The position numbers were made by a program, and so were the translations under genes. Below the pieces are notes generated by a model that made no database searches, was not told where the DNA came from, and was given only the letters and a program-made list of their open reading frames with translations. From contig NZ_CABUOL010000002.1 in assembly GCF_902493215.1 (NCBI RefSeq), positions 186,001 through 250,000 of the forward strand: 64,000 nt of DNA. The letters run 5' to 3'. Shown in pieces: positions 8,864-17,233 of the stretch. The stretch comes from an uncultured Mediterranea sp. Its GTDB lineage: Bacteria; Bacteroidota; Bacteroidia; Bacteroidales; Bacteroidaceae. Position 1 is the first letter of the stretch. Each line of letters opens with the position of its first letter.

Positions 8864-9631
8864 GTGAAACTGAGGATTTTGGGAAGTGGAACATCTACCG
8901 GAGTGCCCGAAGTGGGATGTACCTGTCCGGTATGTACATCAAATGATCCGCGCGACAACAGACTTCGTGCTTCGGCCTTGCTGCATACGGATGACGGAAC
9001 GACAGTCCTGATCGATTGCGGTCCCGACTTCAGGGAACAGATGATACGTTCTTCCTGGTTTGGCGCCATCGATGGTGTACTGGTTACCCATGAACATTAT
9101 GACCATGTGGGAGGTTTGGACGATTTGCGTCCGTTTTGCCGTTTTGGCGAGGTTCCTGTTTTCTCAGACAGGTATACGGCCGAACATTTGTGTACGCGTA
9201 TGCCCTATTGTTTTGTGGAGAACAAATATCCCGGCGTTCCCCGCATTTTTCTGAACGAGGTGAAGGCCGGTGAACCTTTTTTCATCAGACAGACCGAAAT
9301 ATGGCCATTTCAGGTGATGCATGGACGTCTGCCCATTTTGGGGTATCGCATTGGCCGCCGTTTGGGGTATGTCACCGATATGTTGACGATGCCCGATGCC
9401 TCTTATGAACTGTTGAAGGGGATTGATGTCCTGGTCATGAATGCACTGCGTGTAGAGCCGCATGGCACACACCAATCTATATCGCAGGCTATCGAAGCCG
9501 CCACCCGCATTGGTGCCCGTGAAACCTACTTTATACACATGAGCCATCATGCCGGTTTGCATGCCGGGCTTTGTAGCCAGTTGCCTCCCCGCATGCATCT
9601 CGCTTACGACGGTCTTGAAATATTTTTTTAA
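8864..9631 (+). CDS. MBL-fold metal-dependent hydrolase (PhnP/RNase Z-like)
   Basis: This 255-residue metallo-beta-lactamase-fold protein starts with GTG at 8864, the only start before the N-terminal MKLRILGSGTSTGVP strand, which is conserved in this branch. The metal motif HxHxDH is visible as THEHYDHVGG, with further ligands in GYVTDM and in a late histidine stretch (IHMSHH). A CxCxxC-like cluster (GCTCPVC, about 18-24) follows the first strand, as in PhnP-type cyclic phosphodiesterases. Cleavage of a phosphodiester is the likely chemistry, but the substrate cannot be told from sequence. It probably shares a transcript with murB. Confidence 0.85.
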   Translation: MKLRILGSGTSTGVPEVGCTCPVCTSNDPRDNRLRASALLHTDDGTTVLIDCGPDFREQMIRSSWFGAIDGVLVTHEHYDHVGGLDDLRPFCRFGEVPVFSDRYTAEHLCTRMPYCFVENKYPGVPRIFLNEVKAGEPFFIRQTEIWPFQVMHGRLPILGYRIGRRLGYVTDMLTMPDASYELLKGIDVLVMNALRVEPHGTHQSISQAIEAATRIGARETYFIHMSHHAGLHAGLCSQLPPRMHLAYDGLEIFF

Positions 9632-9646
9632 ACTTTTTGGCTCAGG

Positions 9647-9678
9647 TTTTGTTTTGTTAGCAAAAATGTTTATTTTTG
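9647..9678 (+). promoter_or_regulatory. Complete -33/-7 promoter ahead of the 9703 gene
   Basis: TTTTG at 9647-9651 is followed by a 19-base spacer and TATTTTTG at 9671-9678, a good match to TTTG-N19-TAnnTTTG. The gene starts 25 bases further on. Confidence 0.7.
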
Positions 9679-9702
9679 CAAAACCTAACAAGCCGGTGAG
9701 CC

Positions 9703-11319
9703 ATGAAACCAAAACATTCGATACGAATCAGTGTAACCGTGTGCATCATTTTGCTGTGCATGGGTTTTGGTGTATATTCTTTCGTCCGGCTCAACATGGT
9801 GGACGAGCGGCGCGATTTTGACCTTTACTCCCTGGTTCCACAAGAAGTGGAAGCCGTTTTTGCAACGGATAAACTGACTGGTTTGCTGGAAAACATCAGC
9901 CAGATGGAGTGTAGCCGCGACAATCATTATCTTTATGCTTCCGAACTTTTCTCTTGTGTGAAGCGTTATCTGCAACTGCTGATGGAGAAGGAACCTCATG
10001 GCTTGAGTGCCAAGATGAACGAAATGCTCATCAGCTTCCATCCTTCTGACCTCAAGAACGACCAGGTCCTCTATTGCAAATTGGGGCTTGATGATTGCAA
10101 GATGCTGGAAGATTACATAAAGCGTTATGGTGCCTCCGGTTTTCCCTCGAAGACATTCACTTATCGCGGGCAGGATATCGTTATCTATCCTTTGTCCGAC
10201 GGGCGTTTCCTTTCGTTGTGGATGAAGCGCGATTTTCTGGTGATAAGTTTCCAGAAACGGTTGGTGGAGCAGGTTATCGATGCGTGGAAAGACAAGAAGT
10301 CATTGGCCCGTCTCGCAACCTTCCGGCCGGCACTTCAGGACAAGCGGGAAGCCCGTAAGGCCGTCTTGTTCATGCGTTGGCAGGATGCCCGGCAGGACGT
10401 TCGGCCGGATTCTTCGGTGTGGCTGGAGTTCGATCTGAAGCTGGCCGAGGAAGGAATCTATTGTGCCGGCACTGCCTACGGCATCTCGCCGGCCGATACC
10501 TGCCGATATGCTTTTGCCGGATGCTCTCCTCAGGAAGGTTTTCCGTTGGCAGAGCTGCCCCGTACGACTTTGCTGTACCGGTGCAGTTCGCTTCCGGCCT
10601 CTGGCGGGGACTGGCCGTGTTTCCTGCAATCCATGTCGACCGATTCGCTGTTGTCGGCCGACGGACCGTCTTTCGACCGTTCGCTGGCAGCCTATCTGTC
10701 CGAACATGCCTGTGGAAAAGCCCTTTCGTGTCTGTTTCTGTCGGGCGATTCGTTGGAGCGGAAAGGGCTGGAAGTGCTGAGCGTTTCGTTGAAGGAACCT
10801 TCCACAGCCCAGCGGGACTTGCACCGACTTCTGTATGACATTTCGCAGGGGCAGTATCCTTTCTATAAGAGTTTTTCCGCCGGGACGGGTGTGAGGGGGA
10901 TGCGTCTGTACCGTTTGCCCTCAGGTACGTTGGCTTCTGTTCTGGCAGTCAGCGGGGAGGTTCGGCCATATACGTACGCTACCTTCTACGCCGGTCGTCT
11001 TTTGCTGTCGTCCGAGGAGCCGGCTTTGGTTGCCTACGTCAAAGCGTTGGAGCAGGGCGACACGCTGGAAACCTCTCCCCTGTACGAGACGATGGTGGAA
11101 CAATTGGCACCTCTCTATGATTACGTCCTGATGGCCGATTTGGAGACCATGGCTCTTTGTCCCTCTTTGCCGTCCGGATTGCTTCCGTCTTTCTTTGAAG
11201 AACATGCCGGCTTCTTCAGCCGTTTCCAGCTGGCCGTTCAGCTTTGCAGGGTCGATGGAGCGGTGGCTCCCAACGTAGTGCTTCTTTATCGTCTGAAAGA
11301 CGCGGTATCCCAACTGTAG
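9703..11319 (+). CDS. Membrane-anchored protein of unknown function
   Basis: I do not recognise this 538-residue protein with confidence. It has one N-terminal hydrophobic segment (about residues 9-27, VTVCIILLCMGFGVYSF) with basic residues before it, so it is probably an inner-membrane anchor with a large periplasmic part. The remainder alternates beta-rich stretches with leucine-rich helices. It lacks cysteine pairs, zinc motifs and known catalytic signatures. The architecture recalls Bacteroidales DUF3352-like proteins, but this is a weak impression. It has its own promoter, is not closely linked to other genes, and is followed by a 427-base gap carrying palindrome array A. Confidence 0.8.
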   Translation: MKPKHSIRISVTVCIILLCMGFGVYSFVRLNMVDERRDFDLYSLVPQEVEAVFATDKLTGLLENISQMECSRDNHYLYASELFSCVKRYLQLLMEKEPHGLSAKMNEMLISFHPSDLKNDQVLYCKLGLDDCKMLEDYIKRYGASGFPSKTFTYRGQDIVIYPLSDGRFLSLWMKRDFLVISFQKRLVEQVIDAWKDKKSLARLATFRPALQDKREARKAVLFMRWQDARQDVRPDSSVWLEFDLKLAEEGIYCAGTAYGISPADTCRYAFAGCSPQEGFPLAELPRTTLLYRCSSLPASGGDWPCFLQSMSTDSLLSADGPSFDRSLAAYLSEHACGKALSCLFLSGDSLERKGLEVLSVSLKEPSTAQRDLHRLLYDISQGQYPFYKSFSAGTGVRGMRLYRLPSGTLASVLAVSGEVRPYTYATFYAGRLLLSSEEPALVAYVKALEQGDTLETSPLYETMVEQLAPLYDYVLMADLETMALCPSLPSGLLPSFFEEHAGFFSRFQLAVQLCRVDGAVAPNVVLLYRLKDAVSQL

Positions 11320-11390
11320 GAAATGAACAGGCTTGGTGCGTCGGATTGTCAGATACAGTCCGGCTATTGCATTGCTTTACTCCGCCTGAA

Positions 11391-11482
11391 TTCTTCATCT
11401 TGCGTGCTCAGATATACATCTGACGGGCTAAGATGTGTATCTGACGTGCCAAGATATACATCTGAGCACGCAAGATGAAGAA
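11391..11482. repeat. Palindrome array A (three units, 21-bp period, nested in a long inverted repeat)
   Basis: Three 14-bp palindromic units, CAGATATACATCTG (11409-11422), AAGATGTGTATCTG (11430-11443) and AAGATATACATCTG (11451-11464), are centred exactly 21 bases apart. The whole is framed by an inverted repeat: the left end at 11391-11411 reads as the reverse complement of 11462-11482, including CTTCATCTTGCGTGCTCAG against CTGAGCACGCAAGATGAAG. A transcript would fold into one long hairpin. There is no T run after it, so it is not a classical terminator. Confidence 0.85.
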
Positions 11483-11653
11483 TACGTATGGGGTAAGGGG
11501 ATTCAATGCTATACTTTAGGCTATCTGTTCCCTGTGTTGTGCATGTTATATTATATAGGAGATAAATTCCCATTGTGATGATGGGATTTAATAAAATACT
11601 CAGATAGCAGATAAAAAATAGTGAAATTGTGATGTCTTTTCATTTATTTACTT

Positions 11654-11661
11654 TATTTTTG
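11654..11661 (+). promoter_or_regulatory. -7 promoter element for the PUL1 sigma gene
   Basis: TATTTTTG fits TAnnTTTG and lies 85 bases before the sigma factor ATG at 11747. No convincing -33 box at the right distance was found. Confidence 0.5.
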
Positions 11662-11746
11662 CCTGCGATATCGTGATAAATTTAATACCAGTATATTAAT
11701 TCAAGGACTTTTTCCGTTCAGTATTATAATCTAATCGCTATTAATA

Positions 11747-12313
11747 ATGGAAAAGCAATCGAGTACTGAAACACGCACGTTCACCTCCGTCTATATGACC
11801 TACTTCCCGAAGTTGGTTCGTTTTGCGCGTGAATATGTCATGTCTTCCGAAGATGCTGAAAACATCATTCAGGATGTCTTTCTGCATTTGTGGGAGCAGC
11901 GGGAAGTGCTCGATGAACTGACCAATCTCAATGCCTGGCTCTTCACGATGACCAAGAACAAGTGTATTGATTACTATCGGCATAAAACGATGGTCGACAG
12001 CCGTATGGAGTCATTGGACCGCGTTGAGAATCTGGAGCTGAAGATAAAGATGGAGGCTTTGATGCAGTTTGACGAGGCGGTTTTCGATCATGAAATAGAA
12101 CACTTGCTGCGTGAAGCAATCAGTCATTTGCCCGAAAAGTGTCGTCAGGTCTTTATTCTCAGCCGGATGAACGGTTTGCGGCATGACGAAATAGCCGAAC
12201 GGTTGAATATATCCGTGCGTACCGTCCAGAACCATATCGTTTCCGCCTTGTCAAAGTTGAGGGTGGAACTGAAGGAATATCTTCCTCTTCTTCTTTTTCT
12301 CACATTTTTTTGA
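11747..12313 (+). CDS. ECF-type RNA polymerase sigma factor
   Basis: This 188-residue sigma-70-family extracytoplasmic-function factor redirects RNA polymerase to the SusC/SusD-type operon downstream. Region 2 is visible at about residues 14-75 (YFPKLVRFAREYVMSSEDAENIIQD is its core). Region 4 lies at about 130-180, with the helix-turn-helix HDEIAERLNISVRTVQNHI. The next gene is a FecR-type anti-sigma, followed by a SusC with an STN signalling domain. That is the standard Bacteroides trans-envelope regulation set. Its target promoter is probably in the 164-base leader before susC. Confidence 0.93.
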   Translation: MEKQSSTETRTFTSVYMTYFPKLVRFAREYVMSSEDAENIIQDVFLHLWEQREVLDELTNLNAWLFTMTKNKCIDYYRHKTMVDSRMESLDRVENLELKIKMEALMQFDEAVFDHEIEHLLREAISHLPEKCRQVFILSRMNGLRHDEIAERLNISVRTVQNHIVSALSKLRVELKEYLPLLLFLTFF

Positions 12314-12384
12314 TTTTTTTTTCGGGTAGACTAGTAGTTGGCAGTTGTTCGTCCGTCATATTATCGTAAATGACTTGAAATCGT

Positions 12385-13581
12385 ATGGACGAACAATTGA
12401 AGAAATATTTTTCTGGGGAACTGTCTGCCGAAGAGAAACGGGTTCTTTTCAACCGTATCCAGTCTGATCCGGATTTGAAAAGAGACTTTGTCCGTTTGCA
12501 GAACGCCGAAGCCCTTTCCCGCCTGGTTGAACAGGAGGGCGACAGAGAATGGGCTTCCGCAAAGCTGGACGAATGGCAGGAAAGGCTTCGGAAGAAGAAT
12601 GCCAGACGCAGGAACTTCCGTATCAGGCTGTATGGTTCGGTGGCGGCTGTCCTGCTGTTGCTGATTCTCCCGCTTTCCTGGTATTATGGGTTTGGACAGA
12701 AGGGCGAACTGGAAAAAAACAGTCTGGCTCTTTATGCCCAACAGTTTGTTCCTCAGGATGCTCAGCAGATTAAGGTATTCCTGTCGCCGACGGAAGAGGT
12801 GTCGGTCGATGGAGGAAAAGCTTCCGTATCTTATTCATCCCATGGCAGTGTGTCCATCAATGACAAGAATTACGGTAATGTAGTTTCCGACACGGCTGAA
12901 CAATACATGCCCCAGGCGGTAGCGAAAAAAGAAGAACCGGCATACAATCAGATTGTTGTGCCAAAAGGTAAATTCACGAACCTTCGTCTTTCCGACGGAA
13001 CTCTTATCTATATAAATTCCGCCTCCCGTGTCGTTTATCCGAAAGTGTTTCAGGGAGACCGTCGCCGGATATATATAGAAGGAGAGGCCTATCTGGAAGT
13101 GGCGAAAGACAAGCATAGACCTTTTATTGTCCAAACCTCTACTTTTGAGGTCGAAGTGTTGGGAACCTCTTTCAACGTCAATGCCTATAAGGAAGATGCG
13201 CACTCCGAGGTTGTCCTGCTGGAAGGTTCTGTGCGATTGTCCGACGGTGTCCATCCGGCCACCCTGCTGAAGCCCGACCAGATGGCTGTAGTCAATGCAC
13301 AGGGAGTGGAGGGCGTACGTCAGGTCAATGCGGCCGACTATGTTTCCTGGAAAGACGGCTTGTTGCTGCTGCACTCGGAGGAACTTTCTTCTGTATGCAG
13401 ACGTTTGGAGCGTTTCTACGGATGTCGGATTTCCATTTCTCCCCGCGCCGGCAGTTATAGGATGAAGGGAAAAATAGATTTGTATCAGCCGCTCGACGAA
13501 TTGCTCCGGCTGATTTCGCTCACGGCCCCTGTCCAGTGGCGGAAGAACGATGCCGGGATTTATTTGATAGAAAACAAGTGA
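12385..13581 (+). CDS. FecR-type anti-sigma factor
   Basis: This 398-residue inner-membrane protein holds the ECF sigma factor inactive until the STN domain of the outer-membrane receptor signals substrate. The N-terminal cytoplasmic part (about 1-75, LKKYFSGELSAEEKRVLF) should bind sigma. One transmembrane helix lies at about 79-98 (VAAVLLLLILPLSWYYGF). The periplasmic FecR domain spans about 195-295 (IYIEGEAYLEVAKDKHRPF, then VLGTSFNVNAY). The C-terminal 70 residues (SVCRRLERFYGCRISI onward) look like the DUF4974 domain that contacts STN. The protein is somewhat longer than the usual 310-340 residues, with extra sequence between the membrane helix and the FecR domain. Confidence 0.92.
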   Translation: MDEQLKKYFSGELSAEEKRVLFNRIQSDPDLKRDFVRLQNAEALSRLVEQEGDREWASAKLDEWQERLRKKNARRRNFRIRLYGSVAAVLLLLILPLSWYYGFGQKGELEKNSLALYAQQFVPQDAQQIKVFLSPTEEVSVDGGKASVSYSSHGSVSINDKNYGNVVSDTAEQYMPQAVAKKEEPAYNQIVVPKGKFTNLRLSDGTLIYINSASRVVYPKVFQGDRRRIYIEGEAYLEVAKDKHRPFIVQTSTFEVEVLGTSFNVNAYKEDAHSEVVLLEGSVRLSDGVHPATLLKPDQMAVVNAQGVEGVRQVNAADYVSWKDGLLLLHSEELSSVCRRLERFYGCRISISPRAGSYRMKGKIDLYQPLDELLRLISLTAPVQWRKNDAGIYLIENK

Positions 13582-13668
13582 TTCAATTAATATAAATGTG
13601 GAACCTTTAAAATGTAATGCCTATGGGGAAGGAAATACCTGAAAAACAATAAATCAACAAAAAAAGCA

Positions 13669-13690
13669 GGATAGTATTGGCGTACTATCC
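13669..13690 (+). other. Leader hairpin before susC of PUL1
   Basis: GGATAGTA and TACTATCC form a perfect 8-bp stem with a 6-base loop in the otherwise AT-rich 164-base leader ahead of SusC, 56 bases before the start codon. It could be a leader RNA structure or an operator. No T run follows. Confidence 0.5.
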
Positions 13691-13745
13691 CGCAGAGAAA
13701 GAAAACCACTTATATGGTTCATAAATAAATCAACGTTACAAAATT

Positions 13746-16700
13746 ATGAAATTTAATACCAAAATGAATGCATGTCAAGATAAAAGGGGAAAAACATTTT
13801 TCTTTATTTGCATCTTTTTATCTTTCTTGTTAAAAGTAGGTGCTGTTCAGGCATCAGCGGCTTACAGCCAGACAAAGAGCTTCACTTTCAAGATGGAGCA
13901 GAAAACCGTACAGGAAGTGATCGATTATCTCGAGAGTAAGAGCGAGTTTGTGTTCTTCTTCTATGAAGGCATCATGGACACGCAGAAGAAAGTATCCCTG
14001 TCGGTAAAAGATGGAAACATATACGAAGTGCTGGACAAACTACTGGAAAATACTTCCATCGGTTATGAAATTAAGGACAGGCAGATTGTGTTGAAGCCGA
14101 AAGAAAAATCGATGAATGTCGTCGCCAGTGTGCAGCAACAGGGCAAGACGGTATCCGGCCTTTTGACCGATGCCGACGGTAATCCCGTTATTGGTGCTAC
14201 GGTTGTGATTAAAGGAACGACAAACGGTGTGACCACCGATATCGACGGTCGTTATACGTTGAAAAATGTGAAGAAGGGTGACATCATCCAGTACAGCTTC
14301 ATCGGTTTCAATACCGAAGAACGTGAATATAAAGGAGAGGTGAGTATAAATATTCGTATGATGGAAGCTTCGGTAGGTCTGGAAGACGTGGTGATTATCG
14401 GTTATGGCCAGCAGAAGAAGGAAAGTGTCGTTTCCTCTATTAATTCTGTAAAGCCTGCCGAGATAGCACTTCCTACAAGTAGCCTTTCAAATATGTTGGC
14501 TGGGCAAGTTGCAGGTGTGATTGCTATTCAACGTTCTGGAGAACCGGGTAATGATGCGGCTTCATTTTGGATTCGTGGGCAAAGTTCGTATATGGGAGGT
14601 ACAAGTCCACTTGTTTTGGTGGATGGTGTACCGCGAGATATGAATGATATTGATGTGGATGAAATTGAGACTTTTACAGTGCTGAAAGATGCTGCTGCTA
14701 CAGCGGTGTATGGTGCGGAAGGTGCCAATGGTGTCGTGTTGATAACGTCTAAACGTGGTTTGGCTCAAAAGACACGGGTGGATGTTAATGCACAATATTC
14801 GATTGTTACTCCTACTCGTTTACCGGAATTGATGGATTCGTATAATTATCTGAATATGTACACCGAAGCCGAATGGAATGAGGCTGGTAATCCGGGTGAT
14901 TTTATGGATTTTACAGGTTCATATAGCCGTGAAATTTTGGAAAAATATCGTACTGGCGCAGATCTGGATTTGTATCCTAATGCAAATTGGATGGAACTGC
15001 TGGCGCCGCGTACCATGAACCAACGTTATACGATTAATTTCAGAGGAGGTTCGGACAGAACTAAATTCTTTGCATCAGGTGCCTATTATAAAGAAGATGG
15101 TATTTTTGATTCCAATACATCTGAAGGATATAATGCCAATACAGGATTACAACGTTTTAATTTGCGTTCCAATGTTGATATGGATATAACCTCTACTACT
15201 AAACTCTCGATTGATCTTAGCGGGCAGTATAAAATGAAAAATCAGGCGGCACAAAGTTCAAGTTCTATATTTGGAGCTATAGTGACTTGTCCTACTTTTG
15301 TGATTCCATTTTATTATTCAGACGGTTCTCTTTCTCAATTGACAAGAGCTGCTGATCAAAGAACGAATCCATATAATTTGTTAAATCAAAGTGGTTACAC
15401 GAAAACTTGGAATGCATCGCTACAGTCTAAAGTGCAACTTGAACAAAACTTGGACTTCATTACTAAAGGACTATCGGTAAAAGGTGCAGTAAGTTTTGAT
15501 GCTGATTTTACTTCTGGTATGCAACGTACAAAAACACCAAGAACGGTTTTCGCTTCGGAACGCGATGAATTAGGTAATCTCATTCTTCAAACTGTTTCTG
15601 AAGAACAAGCTTTATCTGATCCTAAAAAAACAAGTACATCAGGAACGAAAAAGATATACATTGAAACGTCGCTGAATTACAAGCGGTTATTTGGTGAAAA
15701 ACATGATGTTAATGGTATATTGGTTTATAGTCAGAAAGAGACTCAATATCAAAATACAGACGGACTTCAATTATTACCTTACCGGAAGCAGAATGTAGTA
15801 GGACGCTTGTCTTATGGATATGACGGCCGTTATATGGTTGAAGGTAGTTTCGGTATGACAGGTAGTGAGAATTTCGCTGCAGGTAATCGTTGGGGAATTT
15901 TCCCAGCAGTAGGTGCTGCCTGGTATGTAAGTAATGAAAAGTTTATTCAGAATACTCAAATAGTAAAATGGCTTTCTAAGTTGAAGCTAAGAGTTTCTTA
16001 TGGTATTACTGGTAATGATAATATAGGTTCAAGTAATCGTTTCCCTTATCGAGAACAGTTGAAGACAAACGATGCTGGTTATGCTTTCAATATACCGGTG
16101 GGTAGCTCTGGCGGTAATCCAAGTGGAGATAGTGGTATTGTAGAAAGTACTTTCGCTGCTCCAGCATTGACATGGGAGAAAGAAAAAAAGTTGAATGGGG
16201 GTATTGATTTGGGGCTTTTTGACAATCGAATAGATATCACAGCTGATTATTTCTTTAATCGTCGTGAGGATATTTTGATACAGCGTAAAATTGTACCAGG
16301 AACATTGGGCTTTCGGGTGAATCCGTGGCAAAATTACGGTATAGTAGAAAACAAAGGTTTTGATGGTAGTATCATTTTAAACCACTCAATTGGCGATTGG
16401 AAAATTTCTGCTCGTGGAAATGTAACTTATGCACGTAATGAAATCGTAGAATACGATGAAGTACCCTCCAAATATGATTATCAGAACTATACCGGGCAAT
16501 CTATTGGGCAGCCTTACTGTTACATTGCAGAAGGTCTTTATACACCTGATGATTTTGATGTGACACCCAATGATAGAGGTGGTTACAATTATACACTGAA
16601 AGAAGGCCTTCCTAAACCAGCTACTTCTGTCGCTCCTGGTGATATAAAATACAAAGATTTGAATGGTGACAATAGAATTGATGAATATGATATGACCTAT

Positions 16701-17222
16701 GATAATGGTTTAAATTCTTCAAATCCGGAACTTGTTTACGGTTTTGGCCTGAATTTGGAATATAAAGGTTTCTTTGCGGGAATCTTTTTTCAAGGTACAG
16801 GGAAAACGACTGTTAATCTGATGAATAATTCCAATTATTTTATGCCGTTTACGAGAGGAGTTGAGGGAGGGTCGGCACGAATGGAAGCATTGAGCCATTG
16901 GTCTGCAGAAGATCCTTACAATCAGAATGTCCTTTTTCCACGTATGCACTCGACAAAGTTCGATCATAATATGGAAAAAAGTACATGGTGGTATCGTGAT
17001 GGTAGTTTCTTGCGCTTAAAGAATGTTGAATTTGGGTATGAATTCAATAAGAGCCTTGTTAAGAAACTGCGCATGAACAATTTGCGTTTATATGTACAAG
17101 GTACTAATTTGGCGGTATGGGATGACGTTAAAATGTGGGATCCTGAGTTAGGAAATAGCAGTTCAGGAGCGACGTATCCAATTGGCTCGACTTGGACTAT
17201 CGGACTAGAAGTTTCATTTTAA
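13746..17222 (+). CDS. SusC-type TonB-dependent outer-membrane receptor with STN signalling domain (PUL1)
   Basis: This 1158-residue outer-membrane transporter imports oligosaccharides or glycopeptides with its SusD partner. In order it has a signal peptide (about 1-38), an STN domain (about 47-118, SFTFKMEQKTVQEVIDYLES) that contacts the FecR anti-sigma, and a carboxypeptidase-like Ig domain (about 130-205, VSGLLTDADGNPVIGATVVI). A TonB plug follows (about 225-345, IWIRG-type core, TAVYGAEGANGVVLITSKRG), then the barrel, ending in the aromatic GLEVSF. The STN domain fits regulation by the two genes upstream. Base composition is near 50% GC up to about 14.5 kb, then falls to 30-45% through the barrel, suggesting a recombinant gene. 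susD starts 12 bases later. Confidence 0.95.
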   Translation: MKFNTKMNACQDKRGKTFFFICIFLSFLLKVGAVQASAAYSQTKSFTFKMEQKTVQEVIDYLESKSEFVFFFYEGIMDTQKKVSLSVKDGNIYEVLDKLLENTSIGYEIKDRQIVLKPKEKSMNVVASVQQQGKTVSGLLTDADGNPVIGATVVIKGTTNGVTTDIDGRYTLKNVKKGDIIQYSFIGFNTEEREYKGEVSINIRMMEASVGLEDVVIIGYGQQKKESVVSSINSVKPAEIALPTSSLSNMLAGQVAGVIAIQRSGEPGNDAASFWIRGQSSYMGGTSPLVLVDGVPRDMNDIDVDEIETFTVLKDAAATAVYGAEGANGVVLITSKRGLAQKTRVDVNAQYSIVTPTRLPELMDSYNYLNMYTEAEWNEAGNPGDFMDFTGSYSREILEKYRTGADLDLYPNANWMELLAPRTMNQRYTINFRGGSDRTKFFASGAYYKEDGIFDSNTSEGYNANTGLQRFNLRSNVDMDITSTTKLSIDLSGQYKMKNQAAQSSSSIFGAIVTCPTFVIPFYYSDGSLSQLTRAADQRTNPYNLLNQSGYTKTWNASLQSKVQLEQNLDFITKGLSVKGAVSFDADFTSGMQRTKTPRTVFASERDELGNLILQTVSEEQALSDPKKTSTSGTKKIYIETSLNYKRLFGEKHDVNGILVYSQKETQYQNTDGLQLLPYRKQNVVGRLSYGYDGRYMVEGSFGMTGSENFAAGNRWGIFPAVGAAWYVSNEKFIQNTQIVKWLSKLKLRVSYGITGNDNIGSSNRFPYREQLKTNDAGYAFNIPVGSSGGNPSGDSGIVESTFAAPALTWEKEKKLNGGIDLGLFDNRIDITADYFFNRREDILIQRKIVPGTLGFRVNPWQNYGIVENKGFDGSIILNHSIGDWKISARGNVTYARNEIVEYDEVPSKYDYQNYTGQSIGQPYCYIAEGLYTPDDFDVTPNDRGGYNYTLKEGLPKPATSVAPGDIKYKDLNGDNRIDEYDMTYDNGLNSSNPELVYGFGLNLEYKGFFAGIFFQGTGKTTVNLMNNSNYFMPFTRGVEGGSARMEALSHWSAEDPYNQNVLFPRMHSTKFDHNMEKSTWWYRDGSFLRLKNVEFGYEFNKSLVKKLRMNNLRLYVQGTNLAVWDDVKMWDPELGNSSSGATYPIGSTWTIGLEVSF

Positions 17223-17233
17223 AATAAAGGTTT

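Larger units (their letters stand above)
11320..11746. other. Intergenic region with palindrome array A and the PUL1 promoter
   Basis: This 427-base gap separates the unknown membrane protein from the ECF sigma gene. It holds tandem palindrome array A (11391-11482) and, nearer the sigma gene, a -7 promoter element at 11654-11661. The bases between them are AT-rich, and no gene was found there. Confidence 0.8.

Noticed and set aside
11391..11482. Invertible promoter (phase-variable switch) bounded by inverted repeats
   Set aside because: The segment between the outer arms is only about 50 bases and made of palindromes, no promoter motif lies in it, and no recombinase gene is nearby.
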